Shown piece by piece: positions 37,219 through 47,056 of a stretch of DNA of 64,000 nt. The notes beneath the pieces were generated by a model that worked only from the letters and a program-made list of their open reading frames with translations, did no database searches and was not told where the DNA came from. A program made the translations under genes and the position numbers. Location of the stretch: contig CP019797.1 of assembly GCA_002951995.1 (NCBI GenBank), positions 122,001 to 186,000 on the forward strand, given 5' to 3'. Origin of the DNA: Stenotrophomonas acidaminiphila (GTDB lineage: Bacteria > Pseudomonadota > Gammaproteobacteria > Xanthomonadales > Xanthomonadaceae). How positions within the stretch are numbered: position 1 is the stretch's first letter; each line of letters starts with the position of its first letter.

Positions 37219-39677
37219 TTGAACACCGACGCCTGGCAGCGCCTGACCGATCTGTTCCACCGCGCCACCGAACTGCCCGAGGCCGAACGGATCACTTTCA
37301 TCCACGCGCAGACCGGTGACGATCCGGAGCTGCAGCGCGAACTGCTGGCGCTGCTGGCCGCCGATACCGATCCCACGCGCCTGCACGCGCCGCTGCGCGA
37401 GGCGGTCAAGGTGGCGGCCCAGGCCAGCGAGGCCGAGGTGATGCCGGGCACGCGGTTCGGGCCATGGGCGGTGGAACGGATGATCGGCGCCGGCGGCATG
37501 GGCCGGGTGTACCTGGCGCGGCGCGCCGATGGCGCTTACGAGCGCCAGGTTGCGCTCAAGCTGGTGCGCGCCACCGCGCTGGACGAACGCCGCCACCGGC
37601 ATTTCGAATACGAGTGCCGCCTGCTGGCGCAGATGCAGCACCCGGCCATCGCCCAGATCCACGACGCCGGCATCGATGCCGACGGCCGCGCCTGGCTGGT
37701 GATGGAGTACATCCACGGGCAGCCGATCTCCGCCTGGTGCGACCAGCACCGGGTCGACCTGCGCCAGCGCGTCGAGCTGCTGGCCAAGGCCGCCGAAGGC
37801 GTGCAGCACGCGCACCAGAAGGGCGTCATCCATCGCGACCTGAAGCCGGGCAACATCCTGGTCGCCGCGGTCGACGGCCAGCCGCTGCCCAAGATCATCG
37901 ACTTCGGCATCGCCATGGATGCCGCCGCCGCTGACGACGCCCCGGGGGCGGCACCCCCGGCTACATGAGCCCGGAGCAGGCCCGCCCCGGCAACGACACC
38001 GATGCCCGCAGCGACGTTTACTCGCTGGGGGCGCTGCTGTACGAGCTGGCCTGCGGCGCGCCGCCGGAAGCGTCCCCCGTGCCGCCGTCGCGGTATCTGC
38101 GCGAGCAGCCGCCGGCCCGGCGCGCCGAGCTGGCGGCCGAGCGCGGCAGCACCCCGGCCCGGCTGCGGCGCGCCCTGCGCGACGGCATCGACGCGATCGC
38201 GCTCAAGGCCCTGCAGCCCGAGCGCGCCGCGCGCTACGCCTCGGTGTCGTCGCTGCTGGACGACCTGCGGCGCTGGCTGGCGCACTATCCACCGCATGCG
38301 GCCGGACCGGCGCGATGGCTGGGCGTGCGTACCTTCGTGCGCCGCAACCGGCTGGCGGTGGCGGCCGCGGCCGCGGTGGCGGTGGCGCTGGTCGCCGGCC
38401 TGGCCGCGACCACCTGGTCGCTGCGCGAGGCGCGCCAGGAGGCGGCGCGGGCCAGGGTGACGTCCGAGTTCCTGGCCTCGGTGCTGGACAGCGTCGATCC
38501 GGCGGTTTCGCAGGACATGGACAAGACGCTGATGCTGCGGGTGCTCGACGACGCCTCGCAGCGTGCAGTGCGGGAGCTGGCGGCCTATCCGGACATCCTG
38601 GCCGACGTGGAACTGATCATCGCGGTCAACCAGGTCGGCCTGGAAGAGTACGACCGCGCCATCGCGCACCTGCAGTCGATCCGCTCGCTGGCTGCGGCCC
38701 ACCCCGGCCGGCTGCAGTTCCAGGAGCTGCGCGCGATGCAGGTGCTGGGCCAGGCCTACCTGTTGTCGGACCGCCTCAAGCAGGCGGACGCGACATTCGT
38801 CGAGGGCATCGCCCGGGCCCAGCGTGGCCCCGCCGCGCATCGATGGCTGGCGCTGGACATGCAGTCGCGCCGGGCCTGGGTGCTGTTCGTGCAGGGCCAG
38901 GCGGACGCGGCGACGCGGCTGGCGCGCGAGGCGTTCGACGGGCTCTCGCGGCAGCGGCCGGCCGATGACCCGCAGCGGCTCGACGCCGCCAAGCGCTATG
39001 CCGAGATCCTGTCCACCAGCGGTGACTACGCGCGCGCCATGGCGCTGCTGGATGAGGTGATCCGGCAGCGGACCCGGGTCCATGGCCGCGAACACCCCCA
39101 GACCCTGGCGGCACGCCGTGACCTGGCGGTCGCGCGCCTGCAGCAGCGCGATTTCGCCGGCGCCGAGCCGGAACTGCGGCAGCTGGCCGCCATCTACGAG
39201 CGCCTGTACGGCGCCGACAACGGCTTTACCGTCAGCACCCTGGGCATGCTCGGCAGCGCCCTGCGCGAGCAGGGCAAGGTGAGGGAGGCCGGCCCCTACT
39301 ACCGCGCGACCATGGAGTGGAATGCCGCGCGCTACGGTACCGATTCCTTTTCCGCGGTGATCACCCGCCACAACCACGCCAACTGGCTGCTGGCCGACGG
39401 CCAGGCGGAGGCGTCGGAACGGGAACAGCGCGCGCTGCTGGAGATCGCCGGGCGTACCCTGGGGCGCGACAACCACGTCACCGCGGAAATCCTGCGCGGG
39501 CTGGCCGAAGCGGAGCTGGCGCAGGGCCGGACCCAGGCCGCCCGCGTCCATGCCAACGAGTCGCTGCGGGCCATGCGCAAGGTCTACGGCGACCAGAACC
39601 AGGCGGTGCTGCGCGACGTGCGCGACACCCTGGCCAAGGTGGAGGCGGCCGCGCTGGCGGAAGCGGGCACGCGGTGA
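37219..39677 (+). CDS. membrane serine/threonine protein kinase with C-terminal TPR domain, frame broken in activation loop
   Basis: A Hanks-type kinase: glycine loop [23 protein letters not shown], catalytic [11 protein letters not shown] near residue 204, DFG in IIDFGIAMD, then after a frame break [14 protein letters not shown] and [12 protein letters not shown]. One transmembrane segment follows ([19 protein letters not shown]), then about 400 residues of TPR-like repeats, presumably periplasmic. The break is at a G5 run (37944–37948): one more G restores [12 protein letters not shown]. The start is uncertain. The TTG at 37219 ([13 protein letters not shown]) is used because no in-frame ATG or GTG precedes it; an ATG at 37112/37118 lies in another frame. 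No substrate is evident. Confidence 0.8.
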
Positions 39678-39814
39678 CTGCCGCCTGCGCTGGCCCCGCT
39701 CGACCCGGGCGCGGCGAACGGGCATCTTTGCCCCGTTGCATACACCGGGCCACGCCGGCATGCCTGCGTGGGCATGCGCAGGCCGCCCGGCCCGCACCCT
39801 GCAAGGAGTGACAC

Positions 39815-40378
39815 ATGCGTCTTCGTCTTCCCGCCATCACCGCCACCGCCCTGCTCGCCGCCTGCGGCACGCGCCCGCCGGCGCGCCCGGAAGCGCCACC
39901 GGCCCCGCCGGCCATGGGCACCGCGCAGCTGGCCGAGGCCAACCTGGCGCCGGCATCGGCCAGCCTGGTCAGTGGCCGCATGGCGCTGGTGCCTGAAGCC
40001 GGCGGCGTGCACATCAGCGGCGTGATCGGCGGCCTGCCGCGTGGCGGCCAGGCCGGGTTCCACGTGCACGAAAAGGGCGACTGCAGCGCGGTCGATGCCA
40101 GCAGCGCCGGCGGCCACTTCAATCCCGCCGCACAGCCGCACGGGCGGGCCGGTGGCGGCGCGCACCATGCCGGCGACATGGACAACCTGCAGGCCAATGC
40201 CGAAGGCGTCGTACACGTGGACGTACGCCTGCGCGGGGTTACCCTTGGTGGCGGCGCGGCCAACGACATCGCCGGCCGTGCCCTGGTGGTCCATGCCAAC
40301 GCCGACGACTACCACAGCCAGCCGGCGGGCAACGCCGGCGCCCGGGTCGCCTGCGGCGTGGTCCGCGTCACCCGCTGA
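39815..40378 (+). CDS. Cu/Zn superoxide dismutase-like lipoprotein (first of two)
   Basis: A 187-residue SodC-family protein with a lipoprotein signal (LPAITATALLAACG). Copper and zinc ligands are in FHVHEKGDC, GGHFNP, PHGRAGGGAHHAGDM and VVHANADDYHS, and the disulfide partner is in GARVACGVV. The electrostatic loop region after HAGD is a little unusual (LRGVTLGGGAANDIAGR). It dismutates superoxide in the periplasm. AAGGAGTGA precedes the ATG at 39815. It is followed 44 bases later by a second SodC; tandem pairs of this kind are typical of xanthomonads. Confidence 0.9.
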   Translation: MRLRLPAITATALLAACGTRPPARPEAPPAPPAMGTAQLAEANLAPASASLVSGRMALVPEAGGVHISGVIGGLPRGGQAGFHVHEKGDCSAVDASSAGGHFNPAAQPHGRAGGGAHHAGDMDNLQANAEGVVHVDVRLRGVTLGGGAANDIAGRALVVHANADDYHSQPAGNAGARVACGVVRVTR

Positions 40379-40422
40379 ATGCGGTGGTCCGGCCGATCCA
40401 GTTCAACCAAGGGAGTACGACG

Positions 40423-41040
40423 ATGCGTTTGATCCACACCAGCCTGTTCCTTGCCAGCGCCCTGGTGCTGAGCGCCTGCAAGCAGGACGCCGAGCCGGCC
40501 GCCACGCCGGCTGATACCGCAACCCCGGCGCCGGCGCCCGCCGCCGATCCGGCCGCGCCGCCGCCGATGGCGCCCACCGCCGCGGCCGTCGCCACCGCCG
40601 ACCTGCAGCCGACCAAGGACAGCACGGTCAAGGGCAGCATCCGCTTCACCGTGGTCGACGGCAAGCTGCACGCAAGCGGCGACATCAGCGGGCTCAAGCC
40701 GGGCAGCGAGCACGGCTTCCACATCCACGAGAAGGGCGACTGCAGTGCGCCGGACGGCAGCAGCGCCGGCGGCCACTTCAACCCGGGCAATGCCGAACAC
40801 GGCAGCATCGATGCGGCCGCGCACCATGGCGGCGACATGCCCAACATCGTCGCCGACGCGCAGGGCAATGCGCATGTCGATGGCCCGGTGTCGAGCAACG
40901 TCAATGCCGGCAAGGGCGACGGCTTCGACATCATCGGCCGCGGCCTGATCGTCCATGCCGACCCGGACGACTACCACAGCCAGCCCACCGGCAACGCCGG
41001 CGCGCGCCTGGCCTGCGCGGTGATCGCCAAGGCCCAGTAA
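40423..41040 (+). CDS. sodC: Cu/Zn superoxide dismutase lipoprotein (second of two)
   Basis: A 205-residue SodC with lipobox LSACK and a long Ala/Pro-rich linker (about residues 20–62) that would hold the enzyme away from the membrane. The ligands are complete: FHIHEKGDC, GGHFNPGNAEHG, AAHHGGDMPN and IVHADPDDYHSQPTGNAGARLACAV. It shares its core with the upstream copy but differs strongly in the linker, so the duplication is old. The start ATG at 40423 follows GGGAG. A strong terminator lies just after the stop. Confidence 0.93.
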   Translation: MRLIHTSLFLASALVLSACKQDAEPAATPADTATPAPAPAADPAAPPPMAPTAAAVATADLQPTKDSTVKGSIRFTVVDGKLHASGDISGLKPGSEHGFHIHEKGDCSAPDGSSAGGHFNPGNAEHGSIDAAAHHGGDMPNIVADAQGNAHVDGPVSSNVNAGKGDGFDIIGRGLIVHADPDDYHSQPTGNAGARLACAVIAKAQ

Positions 41041-41056
41041 CGCCATCGGCGGCACG

Positions 41057-41092
41057 AACGCAGAACGCCGGCATCAGCCGGCGTTCTGCGTT
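41057..41092. terminator. strong terminator hairpin after sodC pair
   Basis: AACGCAGAACGCCGGC, loop ATCA, GCCGGCGTTCTGCGTT: a perfect 16-bp stem between the convergent sodC and uncharacterised genes. It probably serves both directions. Confidence 0.75.
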
Positions 41093-41114
41093 GCGGACCG
41101 GCGGTTGCCGGCGA

Positions 41115-42002
41115 TCAGTGCGCCATCACCTCGCGTGCGTCCTGGCCGGCTTCGACGTGCACGTACAGCACGTCCAGCCCGTGCGCCTCGAGCACCGCGG
41201 CCATCTGCCGCTGGCGCATCAGGTACTGCTCGTAGATGCGCTGCAGGCGGTCGCAGTCGTTCTTGTCCTGCGCATAGTGCGCGCACCAGCCGGCCGGGTC
41301 GAACAGCGCCATGCGTACCTCGCTGCCGGTATAACGCAGCAGCGGCTCGGGCGCGGCGTCCAGCCACTGCTCGCGTTGCGGCGAGAACATCGCCGTCTCC
41401 AGCAGCGGCCACAATCCGGCCAGGCCCTGGTTGTCGTACTGCATGGCCATCATCGCGGCCAGGTCGTTGACGGTGAAATAGCGCGCGTGCTCGATCTGCG
41501 CGCCGAAGGCGTCCTGCGCCAGCAGGGCGGTATCGGCCTGGGCCATGCCGTTGGCCAGCAGCACGTCTTCCAGCGCGTCGCGGGTCTCGGCCAGCAGGGT
41601 GGCGTCGCTGCCGGTCAGCACGAACGGCAGTACCCGCAGGCCGCCACCGGTCAGCGCCGGGTCGGCCTGCAGCGGCAGCGGCACGTCGCCGGACGCATCG
41701 GCGCCGAACGCCAGCAGGCGCGGCCCCCGGTTGCGCCCGGGCGCGCGCATCTGCAGTTCCTCCAGGCGCCGGTGCACCGGCCAGCCCGGGCGCAGCACCT
41801 CGGCCGGATCGAAATGCGCCGCGGCCAGCACCAGGTCCAGCCCGCTGGCCTGCGGCACCAGCTTCTGCAGGTCGCGGCCGACCAGCGCGGCCAGTTCGCC
41901 GGCCTGGCTGGAGGGCAGCGCGGCGAGCCGCGGTTGCTGGCCACCGGCCAGCTCCAGCGCCATCACGCCCAGTGCGTTCATGTCGGGGTTGGGATTGCTC
42001 AT
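41115..42002 (-). CDS. uncharacterised protein
   Basis: A 295-residue soluble protein that I cannot assign. It has no signal peptide or membrane segment. The middle contains several acidic, Leu-rich helices, and the C-terminal third reads YTGSEVRMALFDPAGWCAHYAQDKNDCDRLQRIYEQYLMRQRQ, a well-formed charged helix. The codon use and length look like a real gene. The start ATG at 42002 gives MSNPNPDMNALGVMAL. It is divergent from the thiolase with 106 bases between starts. Confidence 0.6.
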   Translation of the reverse strand: MSNPNPDMNALGVMALELAGGQQPRLAALPSSQAGELAALVGRDLQKLVPQASGLDLVLAAAHFDPAEVLRPGWPVHRRLEELQMRAPGRNRGPRLLAFGADASGDVPLPLQADPALTGGGLRVLPFVLTGSDATLLAETRDALEDVLLANGMAQADTALLAQDAFGAQIEHARYFTVNDLAAMMAMQYDNQGLAGLWPLLETAMFSPQREQWLDAAPEPLLRYTGSEVRMALFDPAGWCAHYAQDKNDCDRLQRIYEQYLMRQRQMAAVLEAHGLDVLYVHVEAGQDAREVMAH

Positions 42003-42108
42003 GGTTCGCGGTTGGCCCGTCACAGGCTCGAAGCTACACTCAATGTCCATTATGCCTGCTGCCGCAGGCAGGTCCGCGTCGCCTTCCCCCACCAGCCAAG
42101 GTAACCGC

Positions 42109-43389
42109 ATGTCCAGCGCCCGTCCCGTCGCCATTCTCGGTGGTGTCCGCATCCCGTTCTGCCGCCAGAACACCGCCTATGCGGACGTCGGCAATCTCGG
42201 CATGTCGGTGCGCACCCTCGGCGCGCTGGTCGAGCGCTTCGGCCTGCACGGGCAGCAGCTGGGCGAAGTGGCGATGGGCGCGGTGATCAAACATCCCAGC
42301 GACTGGAACCTCGGCCGCGAGGCCGCGCTGTCCTCCGGACTGTCGCCGCTGACCCCGGGCATCACCCTGCAGCGCGCCTGCGGCACCTCGCTGGACAGCA
42401 TCATCACCGTGGCCAACAAGATCGCCCTGGGCCAGATCGACTCCGGCATCGGCGGCGGCTCGGACACCACCTCCGACGTGCCGATCGTCTACGGCAAGAA
42501 GCTGCGCGGGCGCCTGCTGGCCGCCAACCGCGCCAAGACCACCGGTGACAAGCTCAAGGCGCTGCTGTCCGGGTTCCGCCTGTCCGAGCTCAAGCCCGAG
42601 TTCCCCGGCGTGGCCGAGCCGCGCACCGGCAAGAGCATGGGCGACCACTGCGAGGACATGGCCAAGGAGTGGAACATCTCGCGCGATTCGCAGGACGAGT
42701 GGGCGGTGGCTTCGCACCGCAAGCTCGCCGCCGCCTACGAGCGCGGCTTCTTCAGCGACCTGATCGCCCCGTTCCGCGGGGTCGAGCGCGACAACATCCT
42801 GCGCCCGGACACCTCGCTGGAGAAACTGGCCACGCTGAAGCCGGCGTTCGACAAGACCTCCGGCCGCGGCACCCTGACCGCGGCCAACTCCACGCCGCTG
42901 ACCGACGGCGCCGCCGCGGTGCTGCTGGCCAGCGAGGAATGGGCGCGCGCCCACGGCCACGAACCGCTGGCGTACCTGCGCGACGCGCAGGTGGCGGCGG
43001 TGGATTTCGTGCATGGCGAGGGCCTGCTGATGGCGCCGACCATCGCCGTGCCGGAGATGCTCCGCCGCAACGGCCTGACCCTGCAGGACTTCGACATCTA
43101 CGAAATCCACGAGGCCTTCGCCGCGCAGGTGCTGTGCACGCTGCGTGCGTGGGAGAGCGAGGACTACTGCCGCAACCGCCTGGGCCTGGACGCGCCGCTG
43201 GGCCGCATCGACCCGGAGAAGATCAATCCGCTGGGTTCGTCGCTGGCCACCGGCCACCCGTTCGCCGCCACCGGCGCGCGCATCGTCGCCACCGTGTCCA
43301 AGGAGCTGGCCGAACGCGGCGGCGGCCGCGCGCTGGTGTCGATCTGCACCGCCGGCGGCATGGGCGTGGTGGCGATCATCGAGCGCTGA
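42109..43389 (+). CDS. acetyl-CoA C-acyltransferase (thiolase, FadI-like)
   Basis: A 426-residue thiolase. The acyl-accepting cysteine is Cys91 in QRACGTSLDS; the other catalytic residues are in EIHEAFAAQ, GSSLATGHPFAATGAR and SICTAGGMGV. The length and the MSSARPVAILGGVRIPFCR start resemble the FadI branch of fatty-acid beta-oxidation rather than short biosynthetic thiolases. No FadJ/FadB-like partner lies next to it, so the pathway role is inferred. The start ATG at 42109 follows a CAAGGTAA site. Confidence 0.9.
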   Translation: MSSARPVAILGGVRIPFCRQNTAYADVGNLGMSVRTLGALVERFGLHGQQLGEVAMGAVIKHPSDWNLGREAALSSGLSPLTPGITLQRACGTSLDSIITVANKIALGQIDSGIGGGSDTTSDVPIVYGKKLRGRLLAANRAKTTGDKLKALLSGFRLSELKPEFPGVAEPRTGKSMGDHCEDMAKEWNISRDSQDEWAVASHRKLAAAYERGFFSDLIAPFRGVERDNILRPDTSLEKLATLKPAFDKTSGRGTLTAANSTPLTDGAAAVLLASEEWARAHGHEPLAYLRDAQVAAVDFVHGEGLLMAPTIAVPEMLRRNGLTLQDFDIYEIHEAFAAQVLCTLRAWESEDYCRNRLGLDAPLGRIDPEKINPLGSSLATGHPFAATGARIVATVSKELAERGGGRALVSICTAGGMGVVAIIER

Positions 43390-43768
43390 TCCGCCGCCGG
43401 CGCTCCACGGCGACGCGGTCGAAGCGCTGCTCGCCCGGGAAGCCCCCATGCCGTGCCGGCGACCGCTCCGGTTTCCGCGCGCTGCATGCCGCGGCCATGG
43501 CCTGTTCCGATCCGTTCCACGCCGGCCGCCGCGACCGGCCGGTGGCGTTGTCGTCGCCCGGGTGCGCCGGGAGCCGGGCAACCCCCGGGCAGCGGGGCGC
43601 CGCCAGTCCAGCGCGTGACCGGCGGTGGCAGCCATGCGCGTCTCGCCGGGGACGCACCGGCGCGTCCGGCCACGCCGCCGCGCGCCGCTGATCCGCGCCC
43701 CCTGCCCCCTGCCGGGATACCTGACCGACTGCTATCGTCGGCGCTTCGGCGGAGACCAGGGACGGGAC
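43390..43768. other. 379-base intergenic stretch
   Basis: Lies between the thiolase and an exported protein. Open frames here have no recognisable product. I see no clear promoter, terminator or repeat apart from short G+C-rich palindromes. Confidence 0.4.
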
Positions 43769-44683
43769 ATGAAACGCATCACGAGGGGGCTGGGCGTGCT
43801 GTTGGCGGCGCTGGCCGCGCCGGCGGCGGCGATGACGTTCATGACGGTGGACTATGTGTGCCCGATTGGTGGCGAGCGCTTCAGCGCCAGCACCATGGGC
43901 TCGGGCACCTCGTTCGGCCATTTCCTGGACGGGCGCGCCCATGGCGCCATCCAGTCGCCGTGGCCGCTGGTGGAGTGCCCGGGCAACGGCTTCCTGCTGT
44001 TCCGCGAGGCCTTCGACAAGACCGAGCTTGAGGCGCTGGGCACCTACGTGCAGAGCGCCGACTACCAGCGCCTGCGCGGCACGGAAACCAGTTACTGGCG
44101 GCTGGCGCAGCTGCTGCGGGTGATCGGTGCGCCGGCCGCCGAGCAGGCCGGTGCGCTGCAGCGGGCGAGCTGGCAGGCCTCACCGGCGCAGTACCCGCGC
44201 TACGTGGCCGCCGCGTCGGCCGCGTTCGCCCGGCAATGCCCGGATGGCCAGGCCGCGCGCGATGGCCAGTGGCTGTACTGCCAGATGCTGCTGGGCGAAT
44301 GGGAGCGGCGCCTGTCACGGTTCGAACCGGCGCGGGCGCGCTTCAACGGCCTGCTGCCGCAGGTGCAAGCCCTGGTGACCGGGCCGGACCGCGAGCGGGT
44401 GGCCAGGCAGTTCGCCGCCGAGATCGCGCAACAGCTGCAGCTCATCGACGCCGGCGACAGCCGGTCGACGATGGCGGTGGATGCCAATGCGCCGGCGGCT
44501 GCCGCGGCCGGCCCGGCGCCCGGTTCCGTGGAAGACGCGGCCTCGGCGGCCGATGCTTCCGCAGCGCCGGTGGGAATGGCGGCCGCAACCACTGCGGATG
44601 TGGCGGCGATGGCGGCCGCCGCGGCTGCCGAAGCGGCCCGCGAGGCCGATGCCGATGCGCGCGCCGGGGAAGGCGATCGCTGA
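43769..44683 (+). CDS. exported protein of unknown function with CPIGGE motif
   Basis: A 304-residue protein with signal peptide MKRITRGLGVLLAALAAPAAAM. It begins with a short cysteine-containing unit (DYVCPIGGERFSA, later VECPGNGFLLF) resembling the zinc-binding start of DUF2225-type proteins but with some cysteines missing. The middle is helical (YQRLRGTETSYWRLAQLLRVIG, CQMLLGEWERRLSRFEPARARFNGLL). The last about 70 residues are Ala-rich low complexity (AAAAAGPAPGSVEDAASAADASAAP), poor in hydrophobics. It is followed 51 bases later by a small membrane protein, probably cotranscribed. Function unknown. Confidence 0.65.
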   Translation: MKRITRGLGVLLAALAAPAAAMTFMTVDYVCPIGGERFSASTMGSGTSFGHFLDGRAHGAIQSPWPLVECPGNGFLLFREAFDKTELEALGTYVQSADYQRLRGTETSYWRLAQLLRVIGAPAAEQAGALQRASWQASPAQYPRYVAAASAAFARQCPDGQAARDGQWLYCQMLLGEWERRLSRFEPARARFNGLLPQVQALVTGPDRERVARQFAAEIAQQLQLIDAGDSRSTMAVDANAPAAAAAGPAPGSVEDAASAADASAAPVGMAAATTADVAAMAAAAAAEAAREADADARAGEGDR

Positions 44684-44734
44684 GCGTTCGGGCGGGGCGT
44701 GCCTGCGCCCTGATCCATCATGGAGAGAGGGAAT

Positions 44735-45295
44735 ATGCCTGAAACGAACGCGTTCAATCCGTACGCGGCACCGCAAAGCGCGGTGCTGCCGCCAGCACTG
44801 GAGCGCAGCGGCGGCACGGAAGACTGCTGGCGTGACGGACCCGACCTGCTGGCGCGGCCGCAGGCCGAGCTGCCACGCTACTGCGTCAAATGCGGCGAGC
44901 CGGCCGTGGATTACCGCAAGCGCAGCTTCTACTGGCATTCGCCCTGGCTGTACCTGCTGATCCTGCTGCAGATGATCATTTACCTGATCGTCGCGTTGAT
45001 CGTGCGCAGGCAGGGCCAGCACCAGGTCGGGCTGTGCGCCGCGCACCAGCGCCAGCGCCGGCATTTCATGCTGATGGCCTGGCTGTCGCCGCTGCCGCTG
45101 ATCGCCGGCTTCGTGCCGGAAACCGGCACCACGGTGCTGCTGGGCAGCCTGGCGTTCTTCGTGATGCTGTTCTGGGGCCTGATCGGAATGCGCCTCCTCA
45201 AGCCGCGGCGGATCACCCGCGAGCTGGCGGTCTATGGCGGCGTCTCGCCGCGGCTGCTGGCACGGCTGCCGCGCTACCCGTACCGGCGCGACTGA
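44735..45295 (+). CDS. small membrane protein with zinc-ribbon-like CxxC and NPYAAP N-terminus
   Basis: A 186-residue protein. The N-terminus carries NPYAAPQSAV, a motif seen at the start of many small bacterial membrane proteins. Next comes RYCVKCGEPAV, a possible half zinc ribbon, then WLYLLILLQMIIYLIVALIV, with two more hydrophobic segments around 115–150 (LMAWLSPLPLIAGFVP, TTVLLGSLAFFVMLFWGLIGM). It should be an inner-membrane protein with the CxxC on the cytoplasmic side. GAGAGAGGGAA precedes the ATG. No function can be assigned. Confidence 0.68.
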   Translation: MPETNAFNPYAAPQSAVLPPALERSGGTEDCWRDGPDLLARPQAELPRYCVKCGEPAVDYRKRSFYWHSPWLYLLILLQMIIYLIVALIVRRQGQHQVGLCAAHQRQRRHFMLMAWLSPLPLIAGFVPETGTTVLLGSLAFFVMLFWGLIGMRLLKPRRITRELAVYGGVSPRLLARLPRYPYRRD

Positions 45296-45314
45296 ACGCG
45301 CCCGTCGCGGCCGC

Positions 45315-45752
45315 TCAGGGCGTGTCCGCCGCCGGCGAGTGGTCGAGCAGGAACTGGCTGATCTGCCGCCGCAGCGGCAGGTCGTCGGTGGTGCGGGCGA
45401 AGCTATCGGCCTGGAGCGCGTGGTCGCGCGCCGCATCCGCTTGGTCCAGGTTGGAATGGCGTTCGGCCAGTGCCAGGCAGATCGAGGCGGCGTAGCCGGC
45501 GGCCCCGGCGGCGGTGGCCAGTGGCAGCGCGCGCAGGTACAGGGCGATGGCCAGGCGGTCATCGCCGGTGAAATCGCCCAGGGTTTCCCACAGGAACGGA
45601 TGGTCGCGGCCGGCGGCGGCCAGCGATTCGCAGTAACCGCGCAGTTCGGCGTAGGCGAGTTCGGCGGCGTCGGTCGCGCCGGACTGGCCGGCGTCGATGA
45701 TGCGGTCGGTCAGTTCCACGACGCGGGCGTGGATATCGGCAGGAATGTTCAT
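45315..45752 (-). CDS. uncharacterised TPR-like small protein
   Basis: A 145-residue soluble, helical protein (WETLGDFTGDDRLAIALYLRALPLATAAGAAGY, ICLALAERHSNLDQADAARDHALQADSFAR) resembling two or three TPR helices. No signal peptide. It lies downstream of hemY on the same strand, separated by 42 bases, and may be the last gene of the hemDXY transcript. Function unknown. Confidence 0.62.
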   Translation of the reverse strand: MNIPADIHARVVELTDRIIDAGQSGATDAAELAYAELRGYCESLAAAGRDHPFLWETLGDFTGDDRLAIALYLRALPLATAAGAAGYAASICLALAERHSNLDQADAARDHALQADSFARTTDDLPLRRQISQFLLDHSPAADTP

Positions 45753-45794
45753 TGCAACCGGGCGGCGCGGGGCGGGCGGCGGATTCTACCCGTG

Positions 45795-47056
45795 TCAGTC
45801 CGGCAGCCGCGGGAAGCCGTGCGCGTCGCGGGCCTCGGCCACGGCCTGGTCCTGGATCCGCTGGCGCAGGTCGCGCCGCTGCAGCGGCTGCGCCGCGTGG
45901 CCGTGGCGGTGGTGCACCGCATTGAGCAGGCACTGCCGCGCCAGCACGTCATCGCCGGCGGCGGCGAAGCCTTCGCCCAGTTCCTCCCAGGCGTCGGCGC
46001 CGGCGCCCTGGGCGATGGCGCGGTGCAGGAACTCCTCGGCCTGGGTCCATTGCCCCTGGCCGCGCGCCAGCCGCCCCAGGATCAGCAGCAGCGCCGGGCT
46101 GGCCGCATGCGACTGCAGCCAGCGCTGCGCACTGGCGCGGCGCGAGTCGAGCTTGTCCACCGGCAGTTCGCCGTAGAGCAGGATCAGGCCGTCGTCCCAG
46201 TGGTTGTCCAGGGCCTGTTCGATGCTGTGCAGGGCGGTGTCGTTCCAGTTCAGCGCCACCGCACGCCGGGCGTAGCGCGCCACCGCCTCGGGGTGGCGCG
46301 CAGCGCCTTGGGCAGCACTTCCCAGCGGGCGGCCAGTGCGTTGACGTTGTCTGCTTCGTCGAGCATCTGCAGGGCCAGGCGGGTTTCCAGCGCGGCCAGC
46401 GCGTCGGCGGGCAGCGCCTGCTGCTGGCGCAGCGCGCCAAGCTGGCCGTAGGCCTCCTCGGCACGGCCGGCGCGCGCCAGCGCATCGGTGCGCAGCCACA
46501 GCCCGCGCGGCGGCAGCGGCTGGATCGCCGACAAGTCCAGCGCTTCGATGGCCTGCTGCGGGTTGCCGCGCTGCAGCCAGCGCTCGGCGCTGTGCAACGC
46601 GTGCAGGGTGGCGTTCTGCACGCCCAACTGCTGCAGGTACTGGCCGGCGCTGGCGCTGTCGCCGCGCGCCTCGGCCGCGCGCATCGCCGCCGCCAGCGCG
46701 ACCGCGCGCACTTCCTTCTCGCTGGCGGCGCTGGCCAGCAGCTTCTCGGCGCGCTGCCACTGGCCGCCGTCCAGCGCCTGCAGGCCGTCGATCAGGCGTG
46801 CGCGTCCCTGCCGGCGGCGGTAGCGCGCCCAGCTGCGGAACGGCGCACTGAGCAGCGTCCACAGCAGCCACAGCAGCAGGCCGGCGATCAGCAGCGCCAG
46901 CAGTGCCTGCGGCAGCGTGGCGATGTAATCGTTGCCGCCGGCGCGCACGATCACTTCGCCGATCCCGCGTACCGATTCCTGCCCCAGCCATTGCGCACCG
47001 AGGATGCCGATGGCGGCCACCAGCAGCAGGACCAACAACGAACGGAATGCATTCAT
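45795..47056 (-). CDS. hemY: HemY protein (haem biosynthesis-associated), frame broken
   Basis: The two frames together give a HemY-type protein of about 420 residues: two N-terminal membrane segments (SLLVLLLVAAIGILGAQWLG and ALLALLIAGLLLWLLWTLL), then a TPR domain (LIDGLQALDGGQWQRAEKLL, NATLHALHSAERWLQRG...). The frame breaks near 46292–46300: after VLPKALR one missing base is needed to continue HPEAVARYARRAVALNW and reach the stop at 45795. HemY is coupled to HemX by a 4-base ATGA overlap. Despite its name the exact role in tetrapyrrole synthesis is unsettled. Confidence 0.82.

Noticed and set aside
37112..37222. ATG codons at 37112/37118 as the kinase start
   Set aside because: They lie in a different frame whose product is Arg-rich and stops at about 37222; using them would require yet another lost base, which cannot be shown.
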